Shown piece after piece: positions 57,481 through 64,000 of a stretch of 64,000 nt of DNA. Location of the stretch: the NCBI GenBank assembly GCA_001029295.1, contig LDXJ01000059.1, forward strand, positions 179,411-243,410. The letters are read 5' to 3'. The notes beneath the pieces are model-generated. The model worked only from the letters and a program-made list of their open reading frames with translations, searched no databases and was not told where the DNA came from. How positions within the stretch are numbered: the first letter of the stretch is position 1; each line of letters begins with the position of its first letter. Source of the stretch: Peptococcaceae bacterium CEB3 (lineage in GTDB: Bacteria > Bacillota > Desulfitobacteriia > Desulfitobacteriales > Desulfitobacteriaceae). A program made the position numbers and the translations under genes.

Positions 57481-59778
57481 TCAGATAACCCCTGCCTCTT
57501 TCAGTTTTTCGAAGACGTGCTGCGGGTTCATGGGCAGGCGGTTAAAGGCCACGCCGGTGGCGGCCAGGACGGCGTTTCGAATGGCAGGAGCGGGGCTGAG
57601 CGCCGGGGGTTCACCCAATGATTTGGCGCCGAAAGAGCCTGTCGGTTCGTTCGTCTCAACAAAAGCAACCCCGATATCTGGTGTGTCCATAATCGTCGGC
57701 AGCTTGTAATCCAACAGATTATTGTTCAGGGGTCTGCCGGTATTGGCGTCAAAGAGCAGCTGTTCGGAAAGGGCATAACCTATGCCCATACTCACTCCGC
57801 CATGAACTTGACCCTCCGCCAAACGGGGATTTATGATTGTGCCCGAATCGTGGATATTGTAGATCTCGAGTATTTCAACTTTGCCCGTCTTAAGATCGAC
57901 CTCCACCTCGGCGAAGGTCGCTCCGTAGGGGACTGCGTTGACGCGGGCATTGTTGCTGACATCCGCCGTGATAGGCTGGGCGAAGACGGTGTCATAATAA
58001 GTGCTCAGGGCCACGTCGGCGAGAGGCAGGACCGCTTCCCCGGAATGTTTGTAGACCACTTGCTCGTTTTGGAGGTCGAGGGCATGAGCCGGAATGTCGG
58101 TCATTCCCCAGACAAAATAGAGGATCTTAGCCTTGACGGCTTCGGCCGCCTTCGTCACAGCCATGCCGCTGATATAGGTTTGCCTGGAGGCGTAGGCCCC
58201 GGTATCAAAAGGAGTCGTGTCAGTATCCTGCTGCGAGAGCACGTGCACTTTGTCGAGGGGCAATCCCAAAATTTCGGCCGCGATCTGGGCTAAGACGGTG
58301 TCGCTTCCTTGTCCTATCTCTGTGGCGCCGATCTGAAGCTGGACAGAACCGTCCTGATTTAGAACAATGCGAGCCCCGGCGATCTCCAGCCCCACGGGAT
58401 GGGTGCCTGAGGCATAACTGAAGCAAGCCACTCCCAGACCCCGGCGCTTGTTCCCGCTTTGGTGTTTGAAGGCTTCTTTTTTTTCGTCCCAGCGAATGAG
58501 AGTTTTGCCCTTGTCGATACATTCCCTGATGCCGCAGCTGAGGACTCTGTTGTGGGAGAGCTGATCGACATGCCCTGTTTTGACGAGATTCTTCCGGCGC
58601 AGTTCAATGGGGTCCAGCCGCATTTTTCTGGCGATGTCTTCAAGGTGGCATTCCAGGGCATAAACGACTTGGGGCGAACCATACCCGCGCATGGCGCCGG
58701 CCACCGGTAGGTTGGTGTAGACGGTGCGGGGCTCATAGCTGAGAGCAGGTATGTCATAGAGGTAGCGAAACTTGCTTCCGGCCGCTCCCGCAATCGAGTG
58801 TCCGTGGGAGGCATATGCCCCGGTATTGGATATGGCTTCAAGGCGCAGGCCGAGGAGCCGGCCGTCCTTGGTCAGTGCGGATTTAAGCCTGAACTTAAAA
58901 TCATGGCGCCGGCGGGTATCGAGCATGCATTCCTCGCGGGTAAAATTCAGTTTGACCGGGCGTCCTCCCACCGCTACGGTCATGGCGGCCGTCAATGGTT
59001 CCAGGCAGGCGTCCTGTTTAGCTCCGAAACCACCGCCCACGTAAGGCTTGATGACCCTCACCCTGCCCCAGGGAATGCCAAGGGCCTCCCCCACAATGCG
59101 CCGTATGATGTGCGGAATTTGGGTGGAGGTGACTATGACGATGCGTCCCTGGGGATCGACGTAGGCGTAGGAGACGTGATTCTCAAGATGACAGTGCTGG
59201 ACCATGCTTGTTTGGTATTCCCCTTCGACGATGACGTCCGCCCGGCGAAAAGCCTCTTCCAGGTCCCCTTGACGAAAGCCCTGGTCGGACAGGATGTTGT
59301 GGGGGCAGTCTGCGTGAATGAGAGGTGCGTCTTCTCTCAGGGCGGCTTCGGGTGTAAGCAAAGCCTCCAGTTCTTCATATTCTACCTTGATCAGACTCAG
59401 TGCTTTTTGCGCGGTTAATTCGTCCACGGCTACGACGGCCGCCACGGCGTCACCGACAAAACGCGCTTTATCCGTCAAGATCAGCCGGTCCGCCCGGTCG
59501 CGATGCTCAGGGTCAAGGTTGAACGGATGCCCTGCCGTGGCAAATTTGATAGGAGGGACGTCCTGATGGGTAAGAACCGCCTCAATCCCCGGCAAGGCTT
59601 TAGCCTCCCCTGTCTCGACACGCTTAACCCAGGCATGGGCATAAGGACTTCTCAATATTTTCCCTACCAACATGTCCCTCTCGAAGAAATCATCTGTGTA
59701 TTTGGCCTGGCCGGTTACTTTGGCCATGGCATCAACTCGCTGGGCGCTCTGCCCGATAACAGAGTAAGCCACACTCAT
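57481..59778 (-). CDS. Xanthine dehydrogenase-family molybdopterin-binding subunit
   Basis: Large catalytic subunit of a molybdenum hydroxylase, 765 residues. The small hammerhead part begins RVDAMAKVTGQAKYTDDF. Later, VGGGFGAKQDACLEP, TNLPVAGAMRGYGSPQ and QIGATEIGQGSDTVLAQIAAE are cofactor-binding segments. GAKSLGEPPALSPAPA holds the catalytic glutamate expected in this family. The ATG abuts the GGAGGG site, so the GTG two codons later (59772) may be the true start. FAD and [2Fe-2S] partners are not next to it, so electrons must pass to subunits encoded elsewhere. Substrate is unknown; hydroxylation of an N-heterocycle or aldehyde is typical. Confidence 0.92.
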   Translation of the reverse strand: MSVAYSVIGQSAQRVDAMAKVTGQAKYTDDFFERDMLVGKILRSPYAHAWVKRVETGEAKALPGIEAVLTHQDVPPIKFATAGHPFNLDPEHRDRADRLILTDKARFVGDAVAAVVAVDELTAQKALSLIKVEYEELEALLTPEAALREDAPLIHADCPHNILSDQGFRQGDLEEAFRRADVIVEGEYQTSMVQHCHLENHVSYAYVDPQGRIVIVTSTQIPHIIRRIVGEALGIPWGRVRVIKPYVGGGFGAKQDACLEPLTAAMTVAVGGRPVKLNFTREECMLDTRRRHDFKFRLKSALTKDGRLLGLRLEAISNTGAYASHGHSIAGAAGSKFRYLYDIPALSYEPRTVYTNLPVAGAMRGYGSPQVVYALECHLEDIARKMRLDPIELRRKNLVKTGHVDQLSHNRVLSCGIRECIDKGKTLIRWDEKKEAFKHQSGNKRRGLGVACFSYASGTHPVGLEIAGARIVLNQDGSVQLQIGATEIGQGSDTVLAQIAAEILGLPLDKVHVLSQQDTDTTPFDTGAYASRQTYISGMAVTKAAEAVKAKILYFVWGMTDIPAHALDLQNEQVVYKHSGEAVLPLADVALSTYYDTVFAQPITADVSNNARVNAVPYGATFAEVEVDLKTGKVEILEIYNIHDSGTIINPRLAEGQVHGGVSMGIGYALSEQLLFDANTGRPLNNNLLDYKLPTIMDTPDIGVAFVETNEPTGSFGAKSLGEPPALSPAPAIRNAVLAATGVAFNRLPMNPQHVFEKLKEAGVI

Positions 59779-59980
59779 CCCTCCGTCCCTGTATCGTTAA
59801 ATACCATGGTTATTGTCTTAAGGATCCTTCCTAACTATACAGAACAAAAGTCACCCCCCGCTGTCTCGCCATGCTGACCGCAGCGAACAGAGGTGACGGG
59901 CGACGGGTCTCGCTTTGAGATTTGCGATGGTGGTTGAACGCGCCATAGGCTAATACGCCGTACTCTTATACCTCGGAAAT

Positions 59981-60045
59981 ATACCGTACCAGTGTATCCG
60001 GAAGTATACCGCACCAGCGTCTTTAAGAAATACCGTACCAGTCTG
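59981..60045. repeat. Three direct repeats ATACCG(T/C)ACCAG at 24-25-bp spacing
   Basis: ATACCGTACCAGTGT, ATACCGCACCAGCGT and ATACCGTACCAGTCT begin at 59981, 60006 and 60030. The spacing is close to two and a half helical turns. They lie in the 282-base gap between the activator gene's end and the hydroxylase start, so they are likely binding sites for a regulator of the hydroxylase. No other gene or site is visible in that gap. Confidence 0.7.
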
Positions 60046-60060
60046 TCTTGCTTCGAGATA

Positions 60061-60813
60061 TTACGATGGTCGGACTCCGTGGGCGATCAAGGCCGCTCCG
60101 AATGCGGCCGTCAACTCCGGTTCGGGCGGAACGACGACTTCGGCAGTCAATTGTTCGGCCAAGAGCCGGACGAGGGGCCGATAATGGGCTCCTCCTCCCG
60201 TGAAGACCAGCGTGTCAGGTTGCCCTTGGGTCTCGATGAATCGGGCCAGCCTAGTCGCCGTGCTCTTGAAAAGGCCTGCCACGACGGATCTTTTCGGAGT
60301 GCCTTTGGCCAACAGGGTAATAACTTCGGATTCGGCAAAAACGGTGCACATCGAATTGATGGGTACGGGTTCGACCTCGGCCGCCGGATCCGTATCTTCC
60401 GGGCGCAAATCCAGCCCCTTGAAGATAACGTCTAAAAAGCGTCCGGTGCCGGCGGCGCATTTGTCATTCATGACAAAGCTGACGACCTTGCCTTGGGCGT
60501 TTTTCTTAATGACCTTGGCATCTTGTCCCCCCAGATCCAGGATATAGGGAACTTCGGGGAAAAAGTAGTGGCAGCCTTTCGCTTGGCAGGTGATTTCGGT
60601 AACCACCCGGTTCTGCGGGAAACTGACGCGGCCGTAGCCGGTAACCACGGTTGCCAGAGGCCCATATTCCTGTTGCGCCCGATTGAGCAATTCCCGTCCG
60701 ACGGATACCGGATCGAAGCGGGACGGAACCGCTTTTTTAAAGAGCGGTTCCTCATCGTCCAGGATCACCAGTTTCGTGTTGACCGAGCCGAGATCCAAGC
60801 CTGCCGTTTTCAT
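60061..60813 (-). CDS. ASKHA activator of a double-cubane-cluster/2-hydroxyacyl-CoA dehydratase protein
   Basis: A 250-residue ATPase of the HgdC/BcrA/BadF/BzdG group. It has AGLDLGSVNTKLVILDD (phosphate loop), ILDLGGQDAKVI, and the cluster-binding NDKCAAGTGRFLDVI; MCTVFAESEVITLLAKG is another family segment. Two such subunits bind one [4Fe-4S] cluster and inject electrons into the partner using ATP. Its start overlaps the end of the partner gene by four bases, which fixes the pair as a functional unit. Confidence 0.92.
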   Translation of the reverse strand: MKTAGLDLGSVNTKLVILDDEEPLFKKAVPSRFDPVSVGRELLNRAQQEYGPLATVVTGYGRVSFPQNRVVTEITCQAKGCHYFFPEVPYILDLGGQDAKVIKKNAQGKVVSFVMNDKCAAGTGRFLDVIFKGLDLRPEDTDPAAEVEPVPINSMCTVFAESEVITLLAKGTPKRSVVAGLFKSTATRLARFIETQGQPDTLVFTGGGAHYRPLVRLLAEQLTAEVVVPPEPELTAAFGAALIAHGVRPS

Positions 60814-62075
60814 TTCAACATCTCCAGAAAAGCCTCAATCCTGGTCTTGAGCTGGCCCTGATCTTCTTCGGAAAAATCGCTTTCCAATTTGAGGTGCGGA
60901 ATCTCACGCTTTTCCAGTTCCTTGGCCACGGTATGGCTCTCCACCCCATAGGGCTGACAAAATTGGAGTGTAAAATCGATCACCCCGTCCACATGCAAAT
61001 TAGCCACCAGACTGAGAATATCCTCAACGCGCCCGGCGTTGGGGGTGAAGCAGGCACAGTTGACGTTGAGGGGCCGCCTGGCGATACTCGCCAACATCCC
61101 GTCTTTGTCTGAGGCCGGCTCTGTCAAATCCCGGTAATAGCGTTCTCCGGTGCATGTCTCTTCACCCACGACAACGCCGCCCGCTTCTTCGATGAGAGCG
61201 TGAATTTTCCAGAAGGGGATAGGCTGCGGGGTTCCCGTAATCAGAATACGCGGGGCATCCGGCGGAGCGACTCCTTCCTTCCGAGCCACCCTTTCTTCCA
61301 GTTCAGTGCAAAGAAGTTCGACCTGAGAAGCAAACCGTTCGGGATCGTCAAAGAAGGCCAACTGGTTTATCACCAAAACATCCAGACCGTGAATGGGAGC
61401 GGGCGTCGCTCGGCGCAAGGCGGCCAGCCGTTTGAGAGCTGCCCTTTTCTTGTTGATCTTAGCAATGCCCTCGGCCAAATTGTCCTTTGTCAATTTGACT
61501 TCTGTTTCTTTCTCGATAAAGGCCGCAAATTCCCGTACTTCCTCTTCCCAGAAAGCGTTATCTTGAACCCGCTTCTTTTGCGGCAGTTCCATCACATAGG
61601 TGGGGACATGGTCGTTGAGGATTTCCCAGGCTTTTTTCTTCCCGTCACAGGTAGTTTCGCCGATTACCCAATCCGCCACTTGAAAATAGGGGCAAATTCG
61701 CTCCAGCTTAAACCCCATTGCGGACTTAATCAAAGGGCAAAGGTTACGGGGGAGGACCTTTTCTCCGGCCGGCACCGTGTACTGAGCCCCCGCGCACAAG
61801 CCGATGCAGGCGCTTCCCGTGGCCACAATAATCTCTTCCGGCACATAGACACAGAAAGTGCCAAAAACTTTATGTCCGTTTTCTTTGGCGGCGACTAGTT
61901 CTTTTACCCTGATGCCGTGAATGTCCCCGACGACCGCGTCAAAATAGGACATGGCGCGCGGACGGCGGGGCCGCTCCAAAAACAAACTCGTATAGGCCCC
62001 CGGCAAAGGAGCCAGAAACTCATCGTGCTTCCTTAAATCCATCCCCAGAGATGCCCACAGTTCTCTATTATCCAC
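60810..62075 (-). CDS. Double-cubane-cluster anaerobic reductase (DCCP, HgdB-like)
   Basis: A 421-residue protein of the 2-hydroxyacyl-CoA dehydratase/BcrBC superfamily. Conserved cysteines occur in FGTFCVYVPEEII, ACIGLCAGAQY, NLCPLIKSAMG, RICPYFQVADWVIGETTCDGKKK, and later GEETCTGERYY. A single large subunit with its own activator fits the double-cubane reductases described from Carboxydothermus, which reduce small molecules such as acetylene in vitro and whose natural substrate is unknown. The GTG at 62075 has GGGAGG eight bases upstream; the frame is open to an ATG at 62114. Confidence 0.9.
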   Translation of the reverse strand: MDNRELWASLGMDLRKHDEFLAPLPGAYTSLFLERPRRPRAMSYFDAVVGDIHGIRVKELVAAKENGHKVFGTFCVYVPEEIIVATGSACIGLCAGAQYTVPAGEKVLPRNLCPLIKSAMGFKLERICPYFQVADWVIGETTCDGKKKAWEILNDHVPTYVMELPQKKRVQDNAFWEEEVREFAAFIEKETEVKLTKDNLAEGIAKINKKRAALKRLAALRRATPAPIHGLDVLVINQLAFFDDPERFASQVELLCTELEERVARKEGVAPPDAPRILITGTPQPIPFWKIHALIEEAGGVVVGEETCTGERYYRDLTEPASDKDGMLASIARRPLNVNCACFTPNAGRVEDILSLVANLHVDGVIDFTLQFCQPYGVESHTVAKELEKREIPHLKLESDFSEEDQGQLKTRIEAFLEMLK

Positions 62076-62460
62076 ACTTTCGTCCTCCCAATTTTTCACC
62101 GAATTTCGTAACACCGTGTCCGTATCAGCAAAACCCTAGGAGCATCACCGTATAGCACGCACATCTGCATCCGCGAAACGCCGGCAACTTCATCGCGCGC
62201 AAACGCCTGCTTAAACGCGACCCCTGACACCGGAGGCAAGCTGTTTGCCTGGCATAAAGCCGGCGGAGAAGCCAACTGGTGCCCGGCCGCTCCATACAGC
62301 CGCAGAACAGTAGAGTCAGGATGGGTCAGTGGCTCCAATATCCCTTTCTCGGTGGTCTAATGTGGTTGTAGATGAGATTGTCGTCCCGCATGATTACCCG
62401 AGTGACGAACAACGGATCCCCTGGTTTGAGTTCGTCTCTTCCCGGAACGAAGGTCTATAG
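62076..62460. other. Intergenic region between DsrE and DCCP genes
   Basis: No supported gene. On the minus strand a frame from about 62456 to 62330 reads protein-like (TFVPGRDELKPGDPLFVTRV, then MRDDNLIYNHIRP) but lacks a start and was not recognised. It may be the leftover of a lost gene. Confidence 0.4.
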
Positions 62461-62799
62461 CTAAAGGTTTATCACTTTCTCGCTGGCGTGCATGACGGAG
62501 ATGATCTCCGCCATATTGGACTCCCGGCCGGCTTCTATTTTTTCCCTGATGTCGAAGTAGTCCAGGCAAGTGACACAGGCCAGAAGCTTTACCCCAAAGT
62601 CATCTTCTAAAGCTCTGAGGGCATTGAGCGCGGAAAATTCCGGCAAGAGGAGCTTGACCCCGTTTTCCACAAAAAGGATGTGGCTTGGTTTTTGATCGGC
62701 TTTTGCCAGATTACGAACAAAGGCTGCCATCAGCTTCCGACCCAATTCCGGCTCCTGGTGGCCGATCGTGTCCGAGCTGATTAAATAAATGAAAGACAT
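62461..62799 (-). CDS. DsrE-family protein
   Basis: A 112-residue protein with the DsrE fold: FIYLISSDTIGHQEPELGRKLMAAFV at the start, ILFVENGVKLLL near residue 45, and LLACVTCLDYFDIREKI near 75, where cysteines sit at the place used for sulfur carriage in this family. Stand-alone members are thought to handle sulfur or selenium in redox enzymes. The ATG follows GGAGGG. It is the first gene of the minus-strand group containing the DCCP pair and may help maintain it or the molybdenum hydroxylase; that is inference. Confidence 0.85.
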   Translation of the reverse strand: MSFIYLISSDTIGHQEPELGRKLMAAFVRNLAKADQKPSHILFVENGVKLLLPEFSALNALRALEDDFGVKLLACVTCLDYFDIREKIEAGRESNMAEIISVMHASEKVINL

Positions 62800-62914
62800 C
62801 TAAACCCTCCTATCATCATTACCAAGATGTTATTCATTTTATCACTAGATGATGATAATGAGAAGAACTTCGGCGAAATCTTCGACGAAAACTTCGGGAG
62901 AGTATTCAGGACAC

Positions 62915-62982
62915 TTTTCAGGACACTATTCGAAACGAGGCGTGATTTCAAACGAAGCGTTATTCCAACGAAGCATTATTCC
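62915..62982. repeat. Short tandem repeats upstream of the response regulator
   Basis: TTCAGGACACT occurs at 62915 and 62927. AACGAAGC(G/A)TTATTCC occurs twice back to back at 62951 and 62967. They lie 100-170 bases before the regulator start at 63084, where autoregulatory binding of an OmpR-type protein, which favours direct repeats, would be expected. Confidence 0.55.
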
Positions 62983-63083
62983 AAACGGGAGATTATGCCA
63001 AGGTGGCAAAAGCTCGGCGGCTATGGTAAGATTCGGTTAACCTAAGAGGATAGCTGTGGGACGGGCAGGGAGCTGATTGAGAC

Positions 63084-63806
63084 TTGGTTTACCGGATCTG
63101 GATAGTGGAGGATGACACTAAGATTGCCGCCCTTTTGCGGGAGGAGCTGAGGCGGTACGGCTATGAAGCGATGACAGCGGAAAGCTTCCGCGATCTCAAA
63201 GAAGAATTTCTTCGTTTGTCTCCGCATCTCGTTTTACTGGATATCAATTTGCCTTACTTCGATGGTTTCTACTGGTGCCGCCAAATTCGCACCGTGTCAC
63301 ATGTACCGATTCTTTTCATCTCCGCTCGGGTGGGAGAGATGAATCAAGTGATGGCTATAGAAAACGGCGGGGATGACTATATCACGAAACCTTTTCCGGT
63401 GGAGGTGGTTCTGGCTAAAGTCAAAGGGGCGCTGCGCCGGGCGTATGGCGAATATGCCCTCCAGGAGAGCCGGGATCTGCTGGAAACTTGCGGCCTTTTC
63501 CTCCATCGGGCCAAAAACCGCTTAGAATGGAGGGAGCAGCGGGTCGACCTCAGCCGGAATGAATGCCTTCTCTTCGCGGAACTCATTTCACATGCCGGGG
63601 AGGTGGTCGCCCGGGAGCAGTTGCTGTCAGCACTGTGGGATGACGCCGAGTTCGTCGACGACAATACGCTAACGGTAAACATTGCCCGCGCCCGTCGGAA
63701 ACTGAAAGACCTGGGGTTGGACCAAGCGGTGATCGAAACGGTCCGGGGCCAAGGCTACCGGTTCCGGCTGGGTCCCGCTTCTACGGAGGGCGAGAAAGGA
63801 GGATAA
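63084..63806 (+). CDS. OmpR-family response regulator
   Basis: A 240-residue two-component regulator. The receiver (about 1-118) has the acidic pair in IVEDD, the phospho-acceptor Asp in LVLLDINLP and the Lys in DYITKPFP. The winged-helix output domain (about 135-232) has LSRNECLLFAELISHAGEVV followed by LTVNIARARRKL and ETVRGQGYRFRL. The TTG start is preceded by GGGAG. A sensor kinase is expected next; the bases after the stop enter an 80-bp tandem repeat whose frame KKTRQTRKRLTQIFLILRN could be a kinase N-terminus. Confidence 0.93.
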   Translation: MVYRIWIVEDDTKIAALLREELRRYGYEAMTAESFRDLKEEFLRLSPHLVLLDINLPYFDGFYWCRQIRTVSHVPILFISARVGEMNQVMAIENGGDDYITKPFPVEVVLAKVKGALRRAYGEYALQESRDLLETCGLFLHRAKNRLEWREQRVDLSRNECLLFAELISHAGEVVAREQLLSALWDDAEFVDDNTLTVNIARARRKLKDLGLDQAVIETVRGQGYRFRLGPASTEGEKGG

Positions 63807-64000
63807 AAGAAAACTCGGCAGGCGCGAAAGCGGCTGACGCAAATTTTCTTAATCCTACGGAACATCTGCACTTTTAAGGAGGATAAAAGAAAACTCGGCA
63901 GACGCGAAAGCGGCTGACGCAAATTTTCTTAATCCTACGGAACATCTGCACTTTTAAGGAGGATAAAAGAAAACTCGGCAGACGCGAAAGCGGCTGACGC
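63796..64000. repeat. 80-bp tandem repeat, at least 2.5 copies, running off the window
   Basis: AAGGAGGATAAAAGAAAACT begins at 63796, 63876 and 63956, exactly 80 bases apart, and the whole unit (ending TCTGCACTTTT) repeats with one base change (GGCAGGCGC versus GGCAGACGC). Each unit contains a ribosome-site-like AAGGAGG. The first copy overlaps the response regulator stop. It continues to the last base. Confidence 0.92.

Noticed and set aside
57233..57709. Plus-strand frame over the end of the molybdenum hydroxylase gene
   Set aside because: It crosses two real genes in another frame and shows no domain.
59981..60045. CRISPR array
   Set aside because: Only three short, imperfect 12-15-base repeats with about ten bases between them and no cas genes.
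63796..64000. CRISPR or insertion-sequence end
   Set aside because: Units are contiguous 80-base copies without unique spacers, and no transposase or terminal inverted repeats are seen.

Overview
The window looks like part of the chromosome of an anaerobic, low-to-middle GC Firmicute of the Desulfitobacterium / Desulfosporosinus / Peptococcaceae kind. This is inferred from gene content and from the strong GGAGG ribosome sites with frequent GTG and TTG starts; no rRNA or taxonomic marker is present. The dominant theme is corrinoid-dependent methyl transfer. There are four intact B12-binding corrinoid proteins plus one fragment, two non-pyrrolysine MttB homologues, four intact UroD-fold methyltransferase-type proteins plus two fragments, one MtrH/AcsE-type pterin methyltransferase and one RACE-type Fe-S/ASKHA corrinoid activator.

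Layout. (1) 127-14719: a TRAP transporter, two UroD-fold proteins, an M24/creatinase-like protein, an IolB/KduI-like isomerase and the lower hexuronate pathway (tagaturonate reductase, altronate dehydratase, KDPG aldolase, KDG kinase), ending with a corrinoid protein and an AllA-like protein. Three broken genes (Gfo/Idh/MocA, UxuA, corrinoid protein) lie between them. I read this as uptake and catabolism of a methylated sugar acid, which is a hypothesis. (2) 15475-29272: a sigma-54 activator, a double-domain nitrilase, an OpuB-type quaternary-amine ABC transporter, then MttB / hydantoinase-A-like / corrinoid protein / MttB, with -24/-12 promoters before the nitrilase, the transporter and the mttB operon. 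This fits demethylation of a betaine-like compound. (3) 29634-43251: a PrpR-type sigma-54 activator, an MFS transporter, and a run of MmgE/PrpD, SdhCAB, SucCD, DUF1847, XdhC-N and FrdA-like genes. The two first transcription units each carry a -24/-12 promoter and share a 17-bp palindrome TGTTCA-N5-TGAAC(A/T) upstream. (4) 43252-47990: a decaying stretch with a LarA-like remnant, a frameshifted FAD/Rieske oxidoreductase, a UroD 3' fragment, a YjgB-like lipoprotein, an Xre regulator with a membrane protein, and a toxin-antitoxin pair. (5) 48140-54638: a three-component O-demethylase-like operon (MtrH-type, corrinoid, UroD-type) with a 44-residue protein, a second corrinoid protein, a GntR regulator and RACE. 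(6) 54640-57359: a LacI remnant, a broken GNAT toxin with its putative partner, another UroD gene and a zinc-ribbon membrane protein. (7) 57481-62799 (minus): an orphan molybdenum hydroxylase large subunit, then a double-cubane-cluster reductase with its activator, and a DsrE protein. (8) 63084-64000: an OmpR-type response regulator followed by an 80-bp tandem repeat running off the window.

Working together: the methyltransferase modules would feed methyl groups to tetrahydrofolate, with the single RACE protein at 52803 possibly serving several modules, while the uronate and dicarboxylate pathways would supply reducing power and carbon. Substrates are inferred from context only and are not shown by the sequence.
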